Shown here piece by piece: positions 1-9,345 of a stretch of 64,000 bases of DNA. The position numbers were made by a program, and so were the translations under genes. The notes below the pieces were generated by a model that worked only from the letters and a program-made list of their open reading frames with translations, was not told the origin of the DNA and did no database searches. Source of the DNA: Robinsoniella peoriensis. GTDB taxonomy: Bacteria > Bacillota > Clostridia > Lachnospirales > Lachnospiraceae. The stretch lies in NCBI RefSeq assembly GCF_042680125.1, contig NZ_JBHTNY010000007.1; one strand, given 5' to 3'. Each line of letters opens with the position of its first letter. Positions within the stretch are counted from its first letter, which is position 1.

Positions 1-3000
1 TGAAGCATCGTTCGTTCCAAGCATGACGATTACAACATCTGCATTGTATTTATCCAGTCTTTCGTTGGAATTTTCCTCCTGCTCCGCTGTGGTTGCACCT
101 GATACAGCCGTATTAATTACCACATCATCTTTTCTGCCCAGTTCATCTTTTAAATATTTTTCAAATGTCTGATGGATGGAATCATAGCCTTTTGTGTGCA
201 GGGCGCCGTGGGTTATGCTGTCACCTACGAATAACCAGGTTGCAGGTTTTTTATTTTCTACAATTTCTTTCATTTGTTTTTGAAGATCATTTAACTCAGT
301 CTGCGTAACCGGTTTAATCTGGCCTTCATCTCCTTGCATTACAGTTCCTGTAACGGCTGCAAGCTGTGTATCCCCGTCTTCAGACTTCACAGTTATCGTA
401 TAGCCTGCGCCTGTTGGGAGACCGCCAATCACTGCCTGCTTATTAATAAATCCGCCGCTTATGGTCTGATCCTCAATTAGCAGTTCATAACGCCACCCGG
501 TAATGCCTTCGAATACCGAATCAGGGATATTTACTGTCAACTGTGTATCTGATGCCGTTACCCTTGGTGCTTCGCCGGAATAATCTGAAGGGGTCTTAAC
601 TTTTCTCAAAGAGAAGTCTCCTTCGCTCACCGGAAATCCTTCTGCGGTACCGTAGGTCACTTTTGCAAATTGTTTTGCAATTTCCAGATGTCCTAATGCA
701 TTTATTTTTCCCTGTTCATCCAGACAATTCTTTTTAAATGATTCATGGTCTGTATTCTTAAAATGGTCTGCTACCATAACTTTTGATTTCTGTGCATCGC
801 TAAAGCCTTCGTATACCTCATGAACAGCCTCCGCGTAAGCAGCAGCCATTTGGTTCCGGCTTTCATCTGCCTGGACATAAGGTGTCTGAATAACCAGATA
901 GCCTGTGCCATCACGCAGCCCAAGTGCTTTATCTGCCAGTGTCTGCAGGGATGCCTTAAATGCTTCCAGCCCTTCAGTTCCCGCCTGATAATCTTCTTCT
1001 CCTACCATCACGGCAAGCGCTCTCGGATCATATTTTCCAACCAGCTTCTCAAACTGGTCCTTTACATCTTCGATTGTATTTCCGGCTTTCCCGGTATTGA
1101 TCATATAGCGCTGGCGCCCCATAACACCACCATTTTTTGTCCAGCGTATATACTCTTCAAACTGCCCCACATAATTTCGGATTCCCTGGGTTTCGCCGTA
1201 ACCGCCTTCCACATCTGTTCCACCGGTAAATACCCAGGTATTATCTTTTGACTGGTCAAACATCTGCTCCGGTAAATCACATAATATTCCGCTTTCTGAC
1301 TTGGTTATCTCCAGTGTGTCTTCTAAACTGGCTGCTTCATCTGTTACCACTACGTAAGCAATCTCACCTTTAAAACCATTGGATACCGTCTGGGTATTGC
1401 CATTATAATAACCTCCTATGGTGAGCTGGTTTAAGTTCTGTACGGTTGAGAAAAATCCTTTATTGCTATCTCCCGTAAATTTCCCCCTGTCTACACCGTC
1501 AATTGCAAACCGGAAGACATATCCGCTGTCTGCCTGGGTCACCATCGCTGTATGCCACTCTCCGTCGGCATAATCAATTCCGGCAACAGATGCTCTGGTG
1601 TGTTTCATATCTGCACGGTATCGCATAAGATTATCCGATTTTTCCAAATAAAAGGAGGCTTTGTTTACGGATCCATTGATCGCTGTGGATTCCCCCGCAG
1701 TTTTTCCCATCAGCATCATGAGATTACCACTTTTATCAGTTGTCCGGAATTTAATCAGGACGGATCCTGTTGACAGTTTGCCTACTTCTGCAGCTTTTTC
1801 ACTCGCATCAACCAATGTGCTTCCATTAAATTTCTGCCCTGCAAGATCCTGGTACAGAACAGCATTTTCTTTCATTGATTCTATGCCGGTTGGGCTGTTA
1901 TTACATATTTTATCCGATACTTTGTTCCCATCTTTGGACCGCACCTGGTAATAATAGGTCTTTCCTGCCCCTGTCTGATCAATATAAGAGGTACCCTTGG
2001 TGCTTCCGATCTTTTCATAAGTTCCATTTTCATCTTCACTTCGGTAGATATCATACTCTGTGATGCCTTCTGCCGGAACAAAATTAATTTTAATGGAACT
2101 GTATCCTGGTTTGATAACGGTTTCGATGGACGGTCCCTGGGATGCGGGTATGGTAAAACCGTCAAATCCGCCTTCGGCTACCCCGATATTTTGCGCATTG
2201 CCGTAAAAATCCCTGCCTTCAGCTGTTATTTTACGGAACGTCAGCTCATGTGTGTCATCCGTCCCCGGACGGAATAATAGCTTCGTCGTGCCGCTGCCGG
2301 AATCATATTCCATAGAAACAGGTTCTCCGTCAGCGCTTGCTTCCAGATAGGGGCTGCCTATTACCATCATTGGCTGGTCAAATGTTACTTCAATCCTGCT
2401 TCCTTCCCATCTGACACCTTGTACGGCTGGTGCTGTCCTTTCCACCGGCGTCTTGTCAGCCATCAGCCATTGTAAATTAAACGTGGTATAATTCTGATCC
2501 AGGTTTGTTCCTTCCCAGAATAATCCGATTTGATTTTCTCCCAAAACGGAAAGGCATGAATATCCATAATTTCCAGCTTCCACTAATCTGGATGCAATCC
2601 ATACAAATTCATCTGTCTGTGGTTCATAATATCCAAGACGGAGGGTTCCGTGGTTTCGACCAGCCGCATAAGTACTGTCCGGATTAGCAAAAAGAAACAT
2701 TTCCTTACCCTCATATCCGGGCACCTCATATGGATAAGGAACAATCGTAAGCTGACAATATGCATCCCTTAATACGGAATCAAACTTCAGGGTATTCTCC
2801 CAGGTCTCTCCTCCGTCTTTACTGGTGGCTATGGCTACATTCCCACCCTGGTTTCTGCAGAACAGTCTCAGTTCTTTTTCTCCTGCTGCATTTGTTACCT
2901 CCACTGCCTGGGATTCTGTCATCATTGCGCCGTTGTTATTCATGGTTTTCGTCTGCAGTATGGTTCCGTTGCTAAGTACTCTTCCGTCATTTACGGTTTC

Positions 3001-5148
3001 ACCCATGTGCCATGTTTCACCGGCATCATCACTATAGATTACCGCTGCTGACTGGCTCCCGCCTACATTACTGTTTGTAATATATACCGGAAGTATTAAA
3101 CGTCCATTGCTCATCTGCATGCCTACTCCCGGACCCGTCCCGGTAAAGAGCATCCAGTCTTCTTTGATCTGACCGTTCAGATCAATTGGCTCAGACCAGT
3201 CTACACCATCATTTTCACTTGTGACCAACCAGAGATGTGAGGTTCTGACTGCTTTTAATGGCGCAGCCTCAGTTCCGGTATAGAGATAAATGTTGCCGGC
3301 GTACTGCAGTTGGTCTGCATCATCGTTTGCATTTGCCGGCTGGGCTTTAGATACCTGCTCACTTATTTGACCAGATTCCGGTTCACCCTCCGCTTCCAGT
3401 ACTTCGCCATCATCTTCCATCAGTATTGGATTTCCGATAACTTTGGATTGCAACTCTGTTTCATCTTTATTGGATACTTCTTCTGCTGTTTCTTTTATGG
3501 TTGCTTCTGTTGTTTCTTCCCCTGTTGTATTTTCTTCGGTTATTGTATCTGGTGCTTCTTCTTTCGTTTCCTCTTCTGGTGTTTCTTTTCCCGGTGTTAC
3601 ATCCTTTGGCGTTATATCTCCAGATGTTACATCTTTTGGCGTTTCATTTCCTGATGCTTCTTCTTTTGACGTTTCATCTCCAGATGTTACATCTTTTGAA
3701 GTTTCATTTCCCGGTGCTTCTCCTGATGTTTCACCTGCTGGTGTTCCATTCGCTGATGTTTCTTCTGCCGGTGTTCCATTCTCTGACGTTTCTTCTACTG
3801 ATGTTCCAACCGCTGATGTTTCTTCACCTAATATTTCTTCTCCCGAGATTCCATCTTCTTTCGTCCTATTTTCTGAACTGACTGCAATCTTTTCAAATAG
3901 TTTTCCATCTGCCAGATTAGGTACCACATAATTGGTGGCTTCACCTGATACTTCATCGTACACGATTCCATTTTCCCGGATTGTATATTCTTTTGTGTAA
4001 GTGTTGCCTCTTTCTGAATTTGGACAATCTCTTAAGATCAGATACTTCTTTCCGTTCACCTCTTTATAGCCGGAGGAAGTTACCAGACTTCCAGAATCCA
4101 TAATTGCATTGGACTCCGGGAACATATCTACCATCAGGAATATTTTACCGGTATTTCTGTCCTGGACCATATTTGCATCAATACTCAGTGCATGTCTGTT
4201 CTGCCCCGATGGGAGATTTACCAGAGTTTTTGTTTCCTCCCAGGTTACGCCCCCGTCTGTGCTCCTTTTGATAACAGTGTCAATATTACCCTGGTCTGCA
4301 GATCCGCTCTGGCGTTTATCAATGGCCGCAATAATAGTTCCCTCAGTTGTTGTTAATAAGGATGGAATACGATATGAAGCAGAATTCTCATATCCATTGT
4401 AGAATAGCCTTGTATCTGTTCTGACCGCATCTTCCGGATCATCGGGAATTACCGGTTCATAAGCAGTTGCTTTTTGCATCTCTGCCACTTCTTCTGCTGA
4501 AAGAGCCTGTCCATACACCTCTACCAGGTCAATGTCACCGCTAAATACCCATTGATTTGTCCCTCCTTTTGCCGGAGCACGATCCAACGCACCTACTTTA
4601 ACGGAATCCGCTTCTGTTATTTTATCAAAGAAGCCAGACTTATCCTGTTCCGTAAGCTTCTTTCCGTCCAGATAAATCTGGAATTTCGTTTTTCCAAATA
4701 CATAAACAACTGTATGCCATTGGTCATCACGAATCGAAGCTGTGGCATTAACCTGATTATAATTTGTTACATTGCTGTTGTTCCCCTGACGTACTTCTAC
4801 CCCGGCTTTGTTTCCCGTTGGATTAACATAGGCAACCGCATAGGTATTTTCCTGCCCTGGATCTGTACTGGACAGACTGAACAAAGCACTTAATCCCTGA
4901 TTGGGATTGGACCGGTATCTTACTGAAATGGTCCCCTCCTTTAGCGTTGAAAGCCTTGTCAGATATTCCTCTGTAACATTGACCGTATTTGCCGCTGACG
5001 AAATACTCATATTTCTCCCGGAATATATGGGCAGGGTTTTTTCCTGTGCAGATACCTGTATCATTCCCTGAGGCACAATTCCTGACACGACAAGTACAAT
5101 TGCTAACATCATCGCTAAAAATCTTTTTTGTTTTTGCTTGATATACAT
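1..5148 (-). CDS. Secreted multidomain exo-alpha-sialidase (GH33) with two SGNH-like domains; 3' end beyond the window
   Basis: The frame stays open for 1716 residues from an ATG at 5148 (ribosome site GGAGG) to base 1, so the protein is incomplete. It should release terminal sialic acids from glycans outside the cell. A signal peptide (about 1-35, ending VSA) is followed by a LamG-like domain (45-220) and a GH33 propeller (about 250-890). The propeller has a YRIP arginine motif near 258, Asp boxes STDGGVTW, SDDAGETW and SKDGGETW, and the catalytic tyrosine context NYGYSC near 860. A Thr/Glu-rich stretch (about 423-570) interrupts the propeller. Next come Ig-like and Fn3-like segments (900-1075), a second LamG-like domain (1095-1285), an SGNH-like domain without catalytic residues (1300-1495), and a second one with GDSITHG and GTND that reaches the edge. 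SGNH enzymes include sialate O-acetylesterases, so esterase activity on sialic acid is an inference. The family call is firm. Confidence 0.93.
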   Translation of the reverse strand, partial: MYIKQKQKRFLAMMLAIVLVVSGIVPQGMIQVSAQEKTLPIYSGRNMSISSAANTVNVTEEYLTRLSTLKEGTISVRYRSNPNQGLSALFSLSSTDPGQENTYAVAYVNPTGNKAGVEVRQGNNSNVTNYNQVNATASIRDDQWHTVVYVFGKTKFQIYLDGKKLTEQDKSGFFDKITEADSVKVGALDRAPAKGGTNQWVFSGDIDLVEVYGQALSAEEVAEMQKATAYEPVIPDDPEDAVRTDTRLFYNGYENSASYRIPSLLTTTEGTIIAAIDKRQSGSADQGNIDTVIKRSTDGGVTWEETKTLVNLPSGQNRHALSIDANMVQDRNTGKIFLMVDMFPESNAIMDSGSLVTSSGYKEVNGKKYLILRDCPNSERGNTYTKEYTIRENGIVYDEVSGEATNYVVPNLADGKLFEKIAVSSENRTKEDGISGEEILGEETSAVGTSVEETSENGTPAEETSANGTPAGETSGEAPGNETSKDVTSGDETSKEEASGNETPKDVTSGDITPKDVTPGKETPEEETKEEAPDTITEENTTGEETTEATIKETAEEVSNKDETELQSKVIGNPILMEDDGEVLEAEGEPESGQISEQVSKAQPANANDDADQLQYAGNIYLYTGTEAAPLKAVRTSHLWLVTSENDGVDWSEPIDLNGQIKEDWMLFTGTGPGVGMQMSNGRLILPVYITNSNVGGSQSAAVIYSDDAGETWHMGETVNDGRVLSNGTILQTKTMNNNGAMMTESQAVEVTNAAGEKELRLFCRNQGGNVAIATSKDGGETWENTLKFDSVLRDAYCQLTIVPYPYEVPGYEGKEMFLFANPDSTYAAGRNHGTLRLGYYEPQTDEFVWIASRLVEAGNYGYSCLSVLGENQIGLFWEGTNLDQNYTTFNLQWLMADKTPVERTAPAVQGVRWEGSRIEVTFDQPMMVIGSPYLEASADGEPVSMEYDSGSGTTKLLFRPGTDDTHELTFRKITAEGRDFYGNAQNIGVAEGGFDGFTIPASQGPSIETVIKPGYSSIKINFVPAEGITEYDIYRSEDENGTYEKIGSTKGTSYIDQTGAGKTYYYQVRSKDGNKVSDKICNNSPTGIESMKENAVLYQDLAGQKFNGSTLVDASEKAAEVGKLSTGSVLIKFRTTDKSGNLMMLMGKTAGESTAINGSVNKASFYLEKSDNLMRYRADMKHTRASVAGIDYADGEWHTAMVTQADSGYVFRFAIDGVDRGKFTGDSNKGFFSTVQNLNQLTIGGYYNGNTQTVSNGFKGEIAYVVVTDEAASLEDTLEITKSESGILCDLPEQMFDQSKDNTWVFTGGTDVEGGYGETQGIRNYVGQFEEYIRWTKNGGVMGRQRYMINTGKAGNTIEDVKDQFEKLVGKYDPRALAVMVGEEDYQAGTEGLEAFKASLQTLADKALGLRDGTGYLVIQTPYVQADESRNQMAAAYAEAVHEVYEGFSDAQKSKVMVADHFKNTDHESFKKNCLDEQGKINALGHLEIAKQFAKVTYGTAEGFPVSEGDFSLRKVKTPSDYSGEAPRVTASDTQLTVNIPDSVFEGITGWRYELLIEDQTISGGFINKQAVIGGLPTGAGYTITVKSEDGDTQLAAVTGTVMQGDEGQIKPVTQTELNDLQKQMKEIVENKKPATWLFVGDSITHGALHTKGYDSIHQTFEKYLKDELGRKDDVVINTAVSGATTAEQEENSNERLDKYNADVVIVMLGTNDAS

Positions 5149-5200
5149 TATTTCCTCCTTTTTCACATCCCATAAGATAAGTTTAGTTATTCTCCTACAT

Positions 5201-5216
5201 GGAAACCCGGATTTCC
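5201..5216. promoter_or_regulatory. Inverted repeat GGAAA-N6-TTTCC in the sialidase leader
   Basis: The sequence GGAAACCCGGATTTCC has perfect 5-base arms and lies between the predicted promoter and the sialidase start. Together with a similar repeat at 5241-5253 it resembles LacI-family operator halves, although it could also form a small RNA hairpin. No matching repressor gene is in the window. Confidence 0.35.
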
Positions 5217-5240
5217 TTTCACCTCCTCCTTTCTCTTACT

Positions 5241-5253
5241 GGAAATCGTTTCC
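5241..5253. promoter_or_regulatory. Inverted repeat GGAAA-TCG-TTTCC near the sialidase transcription start
   Basis: Perfect 5-base arms surround a central TCG about 17 bases downstream of the predicted -10 box. This is where LacI/GalR-family repressors or CcpA often bind. It shares its arms with the repeat at 5201-5216. Confidence 0.4.
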
Positions 5254-5269
5254 TGTCGATATACCTAAC

Positions 5270-5298
5270 ATTATTACAAAAATAATTTCTTTTTTCAA
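5270..5298 (-). promoter_or_regulatory. Putative sigma-A promoter of the sialidase gene
   Basis: On the minus strand TTGAAA and AATAAT are separated by 17 bases, about 120 bases upstream of the start codon. The surrounding DNA is AT-rich, so the match is moderate evidence only. Confidence 0.4.
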
Positions 5299-5407
5299 TA
5301 TAATATTAGAAGATTTTTCCTTTTTGTTTGTTTCTTCCTTTTTTACCGTTTTTCCAATGTATTTATCAAGGTTTTTCCAGTAATTTCTATCTATATTGCA
5401 CAATTAC

Positions 5408-5443
5408 AAAAAAACCCCTCACGAAGTTATGCTTCATGAGAGG
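5408..5443 (-). terminator. Rho-independent terminator after the GH42 gene
   Basis: A stem of about 10 pairs (CTTCATGAG with CTCACGAAG) is followed on the minus strand by GGGG and a run of seven T. It lies 20 bases beyond the GH42 stop codon and separates that operon from the sialidase gene. Confidence 0.85.
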
Positions 5444-5463
5444 CCATTCACTACTATTAAATT

Positions 5464-7524
5464 TTATAAGTTCCTCAAAAATACTTTTGTCTCATATGGT
5501 TTCATTTCCATGGTCCCTATCACCTGAGCACCTGTAAACATGTCCAGCAACGACTGTTTTAAACAGATCCATACCGGCTCGTGACTATAGTTCAGGACAA
5601 ATATATATTGTCTGCCATCCTTTTCCCTTACGGCTAATTCTGTCTCCCGAGGTAAATCAAACATATTCTGATAAGGTTCTGCCACACAAAGCTTCCTTAA
5701 GAAAACCTCTGCCGTATCCCTTGTAAAAGCTCCCCCAAAATAATAAACCTTACCTTTGCCCCAGTTATTCTTTATTAGTCCTGCTGCCCCCTTATAATAA
5801 TTAGACTGATAAGTACCCAGTATTTCCGCCTGATCGGTAAGCGGTTCCAGGATATCGTTATAAACCGCTGCTTCTATCAAGCAATCCTCCCAGCCCACCA
5901 TAACCTTTCCATCTGCTTTCCCGATAAAAGTACCGTCTGTTACGTCCGTTCCCGACAACTCCTGCATAAGTCCGGGAAGATTCTGCATCACACATTTTCC
6001 GGTTCTGTCTTTATATCCGGTCCTGCATCCCAGAATCAGGATACCCCCTTCCTGCACATAAGCTTCTAAAAGGGCTTTCCTTTTGTTTGTTATAATAATA
6101 CCGTGGGGATAGAATAATAGTGGATACTTTAATAGTTCCTGCAAGGATACATCCTCTGTGAGATAGACGTAATCCATCGGCGTATGGGTTAACTGTGCCG
6201 CCTCAAAAATTCCCTTCTGACTTACTTTTTCCATACGCTGATGCCATACATCCAGATCTGCATCCCAGACATTATCATAATCTTTGATTACACCAAAGGA
6301 TGCCTGATATCTGCTTCCCGCCAGTTCTCCTATTTTCCGAAATTTCCCATGTATCTCCCGTACTTCCTCCAGTCTTCTGTTATCCCGGTTGGCATAATCC
6401 AGAATGCCATGCCAATAAATCTCGGTTCCCATAATCGCAGTCCGCCAGCGGAAATAGCTGATGTAATCTGCACCATGTGCTACGCTCTGCATAGTCCAAA
6501 GTGTCATCTGCCCGGGTTTTGGAGCCGGAGCTTCCATCCGGGTATTCCACCCGTTGGCACCCGACTGCTGTTCCATAATACCAAAGTTTGGGGAAACAGA
6601 TCTCACTTCTGTCAGATTACGGCTCCATTTCCGGTCATTTAAATCATCTGAATGCAGCGGATCCTCGCACAGGCAGTATGCAAAATTAGGATAGGAATCG
6701 TACATATAAAAATCCAGGGATTCCTTTGTCATGCGGTGGTTATCCAGGTGGGAGAACATTCCATTCGTCGTAATGAAATCGGAATCTTTCTTGTACGTCC
6801 TTAGAATATCACTCTGCATCTTGGCAAAACGGCAGGCACTGTCTGATATAAATCGGATATAGTCCAATACCTCATGGGGATTTGTGGAATTACTAATGGT
6901 GGTACGTGGTACATGGATTTCCTCCCATTCGGTGTATGTCTGATTCCAGAAGACTGTTCCCCATGCGGCATTTAAAGCATCCAGATCTTTATATTTGTTC
7001 TTAAGGTATTCCCGGAATGCCAGCGTATCACTTTCAGAATAGAATACGTCTGTCTCACAATTCAATTCATTGTCGATCTGCCAGCCGATGACAGAACTTC
7101 TCTTACCATAATGCTGTGCCATTTTTGTTACAATCCGGGCACTGAGCTCCTGATATTTTTTTGAGTTATAATTGTAATGCCGCCTTGCCCCATGACGAAA
7201 CGGGACTCCATTGATATCACAGTTTAACACTTCCGGATATTTTTGTGTAAGCCATGCCGGAGGGGTTGCTGTGGGCGTCCCCATAATTACCTGCATCTTA
7301 GTTTCTTCAGCAATATCTAAAAAATCATCGAAAAATTCATAGGTAAACTGACCTTCCAAAGGTTCTGCTTTGCTCCAGGCAAACTCTGCAATCCGAATTG
7401 TTTCAATACCTGCCGCTTTCATTCTATTCAGGTCATCTTTCCATAGAGACCTGTCCCAATGTTCCGGATAATAGCAGGTACCAAGTGCTAGTTTATCCAG
7501 TTTTATACTCTTTTCAATTGTCAT
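5464..7524 (-). CDS. Beta-galactosidase, GH42 family
   Basis: This 686-residue protein hydrolyses terminal beta-galactosides in the cytoplasm; there is no signal peptide. The N-terminal barrel shows the GH42 pattern, with the acid/base Glu153 in WQIDNELN and the nucleophile Glu318 in GIMEQQSG. The length is usual for the family. The ATG at 7524 is chosen because GGAGGG stands four bases before it; a GTG at 7536 would overlap the kinase stop codon and has no such site. It is the last gene of an operon with a binding protein, two permeases, a response regulator and a kinase, so it probably cleaves the sugar imported by that system. Galacto-oligosaccharides or host-glycan fragments such as lacto-N-biose are plausible substrates, but that is inference. 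Confidence 0.95.
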   Translation of the reverse strand: MTIEKSIKLDKLALGTCYYPEHWDRSLWKDDLNRMKAAGIETIRIAEFAWSKAEPLEGQFTYEFFDDFLDIAEETKMQVIMGTPTATPPAWLTQKYPEVLNCDINGVPFRHGARRHYNYNSKKYQELSARIVTKMAQHYGKRSSVIGWQIDNELNCETDVFYSESDTLAFREYLKNKYKDLDALNAAWGTVFWNQTYTEWEEIHVPRTTISNSTNPHEVLDYIRFISDSACRFAKMQSDILRTYKKDSDFITTNGMFSHLDNHRMTKESLDFYMYDSYPNFAYCLCEDPLHSDDLNDRKWSRNLTEVRSVSPNFGIMEQQSGANGWNTRMEAPAPKPGQMTLWTMQSVAHGADYISYFRWRTAIMGTEIYWHGILDYANRDNRRLEEVREIHGKFRKIGELAGSRYQASFGVIKDYDNVWDADLDVWHQRMEKVSQKGIFEAAQLTHTPMDYVYLTEDVSLQELLKYPLLFYPHGIIITNKRKALLEAYVQEGGILILGCRTGYKDRTGKCVMQNLPGLMQELSGTDVTDGTFIGKADGKVMVGWEDCLIEAAVYNDILEPLTDQAEILGTYQSNYYKGAAGLIKNNWGKGKVYYFGGAFTRDTAEVFLRKLCVAEPYQNMFDLPRETELAVREKDGRQYIFVLNYSHEPVWICLKQSLLDMFTGAQVIGTMEMKPYETKVFLRNL

Positions 7525-7535
7525 AAGACCCTCCA

Positions 7536-9308
7536 CTATATTTCGTTCTCCAACTGCTCATTTAACTTCTTCAGGGACAGGCAGAAAGTAATTTTTGTCC
7601 CTTCATCTTTGGCACTTTCTATTTTTAAAGTCCCTTCTGCACCATAATAAATCTTCAGACGGCGGTATACATTTTTAATTCCAATAGATTCCCTGCCATC
7701 ATCTCTTTCACACTGCTCATAGGTTCTGCGCACCTCTTCCGGCGTCATTCCGACTCCGTCATCGCTCACGCAAAAAAAGATACCCTGCTCCTGCATTCTG
7801 ATTTCAATATTCAGATTTCCTTTTCCAAGTTTTGGTTCCAGTCCATGTATAATGGCATTTTCTACCAATGGCTGCAAAATGAAGTTTGGAATGATATAAT
7901 CCCTTGTCAGGTTATCAATCTGATAAGAGGCTTCTACCTTATCCCCAAAACGGTATTCCTGAATAAACAGATAATTCCGCACACTTTTTAATTCCTCATC
8001 AATTGTTATGAAACTATCCTGCTTTATAGTCGCCCGAAGCAGATCCGCCAGTGTAACCGCCATATCGGAGATGTCATTATTTCCTCCGCTCCTTGCCATC
8101 CAGCTGATGGTATCCAGGGTATTATACAGAAAATGGGGATTAATCTGCATTTTAAGAAATTCAATCTCCGCCTGCTTTTGGGATATCTCCATTTTATATA
8201 CCTTTTCAATCAGGGTTTCTATGTTCTTAGCCATATCATTATAGGTTCTTCCCAGACTTCCGATTTCATCATTGCCCGCTATGTGCACCCGGCCTGAAAA
8301 ATCCCCCTGCCCCACTGCTGTCATACTTTTGCTCAACTGTCCCAGGGGAAAGGTAATATGCCTGATCATCAAAATAATTGCAACCACAGCCACTACTATG
8401 GCCAGCAGAGCTATCCCGCCTGAAAAAAGCGCAAAGTACCGGATATCTTTTTGTATTTCTCCAACTGCTACCGTTGTAACCAGCATCCATCCATTGGGCA
8501 TTTTTTCACCGGTATAAAGGTAGGAATCCACTTCATTGATTTCTGCCCGTGAATCATTCTGAATATTCTGCAGCCTTTCAAGTTCCACCGGAAAATAACT
8601 TCCCACATGCTTCCTGTTGTTGGATGCCACTACTATTCCATCTGTATCCACAATGTAAGTACCACTGGTGTACGTATTTGATATATCTTCCAGAATATCG
8701 GAGAAATATGCCTCTTCGCAGACGAGATCGATGATTCCAATGGGACGCTGTGTTTTAAAGTCATAAATAGCCCGCTCAATACAGATTCCATTCTGCCCGT
8801 CATCTGTCAGTTTCCAGAGGGTGGAGCCCTTCGCATCAAAGACTTCATTTCCGGAGAACATCTGTATGACCTGCTCTCCAACCTGCTTTTGTACCGTAAA
8901 CGCTTCCTCCGTCAGGGAAATAACGCTCAGGGAAGTTACGTTTTTATTATAGAGGGCATCTCCGATCAGTTCTTCCTCCACTGACCTTTTTACCAGCAGC
9001 TTCTCATATTCAGACAGCGTTTTCGTATTGACTATGCCCAATTGCTCCTGAATCTTAGTGTTTTTCAATGTATTAAAAGTAATGGTCTCCATTTCATCAA
9101 TATTATTTTCCAGGTTATTTGTTGTCTGTCTGGTAATATCCATGATATACTGCCTGGACTTTTCTTTGTAAACCGCTTGGAATACAGCCATTGAAGCAAA
9201 CGAAATACCTGCGCTGGAAATGATAACCAATACCGAAAATGTCAGAATCAGCTTTTCTTTCAGCCTCATATCCTTGAATCTGTGCTTTCTTTGCATGATT
9301 AACCCCAT
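7536..9308 (-). CDS. Sensor histidine kinase, YesM/LytS type
   Basis: This 590-residue membrane kinase pairs with the response regulator just upstream. A transmembrane helix (about 21-48), an extracellular sensor region of about 240 residues, a second helix (291-316) and a HAMP region come first. The His_kinase domain follows, with the predicted phosphorylated His392 in QINPHFLYN, then the ATPase domain with LVENAIIHG and DDGVGM. It would sense a sugar, or the loaded binding protein of the same operon, and phosphorylate the AraC-type regulator. The start is uncertain: ATG at 9308 or ATG at 9296, which has GGGG six bases upstream. The gene ends one base before the GTG preceding the GH42 start, so the two are cotranscribed. 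Confidence 0.93.
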   Translation of the reverse strand: MGLIMQRKHRFKDMRLKEKLILTFSVLVIISSAGISFASMAVFQAVYKEKSRQYIMDITRQTTNNLENNIDEMETITFNTLKNTKIQEQLGIVNTKTLSEYEKLLVKRSVEEELIGDALYNKNVTSLSVISLTEEAFTVQKQVGEQVIQMFSGNEVFDAKGSTLWKLTDDGQNGICIERAIYDFKTQRPIGIIDLVCEEAYFSDILEDISNTYTSGTYIVDTDGIVVASNNRKHVGSYFPVELERLQNIQNDSRAEINEVDSYLYTGEKMPNGWMLVTTVAVGEIQKDIRYFALFSGGIALLAIVVAVVAIILMIRHITFPLGQLSKSMTAVGQGDFSGRVHIAGNDEIGSLGRTYNDMAKNIETLIEKVYKMEISQKQAEIEFLKMQINPHFLYNTLDTISWMARSGGNNDISDMAVTLADLLRATIKQDSFITIDEELKSVRNYLFIQEYRFGDKVEASYQIDNLTRDYIIPNFILQPLVENAIIHGLEPKLGKGNLNIEIRMQEQGIFFCVSDDGVGMTPEEVRRTYEQCERDDGRESIGIKNVYRRLKIYYGAEGTLKIESAKDEGTKITFCLSLKKLNEQLENEI

Positions 9309-9345
9309 GGCATATTACAGAAAATCTGTAATACTGCTGTACCTC

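Noticed and set aside
3310..3931. Cys/Phe-rich and Val/Ser-rich plus-strand frames
   Set aside because: They are the antisense image of the Thr/Glu-rich repeats in the sialidase.
820..4893. Many plus-strand open frames opposite the sialidase
   Set aside because: They lack ribosome sites and domains. The minus strand has one continuous 1716-codon frame with signal peptide and sialidase motifs over the whole stretch.
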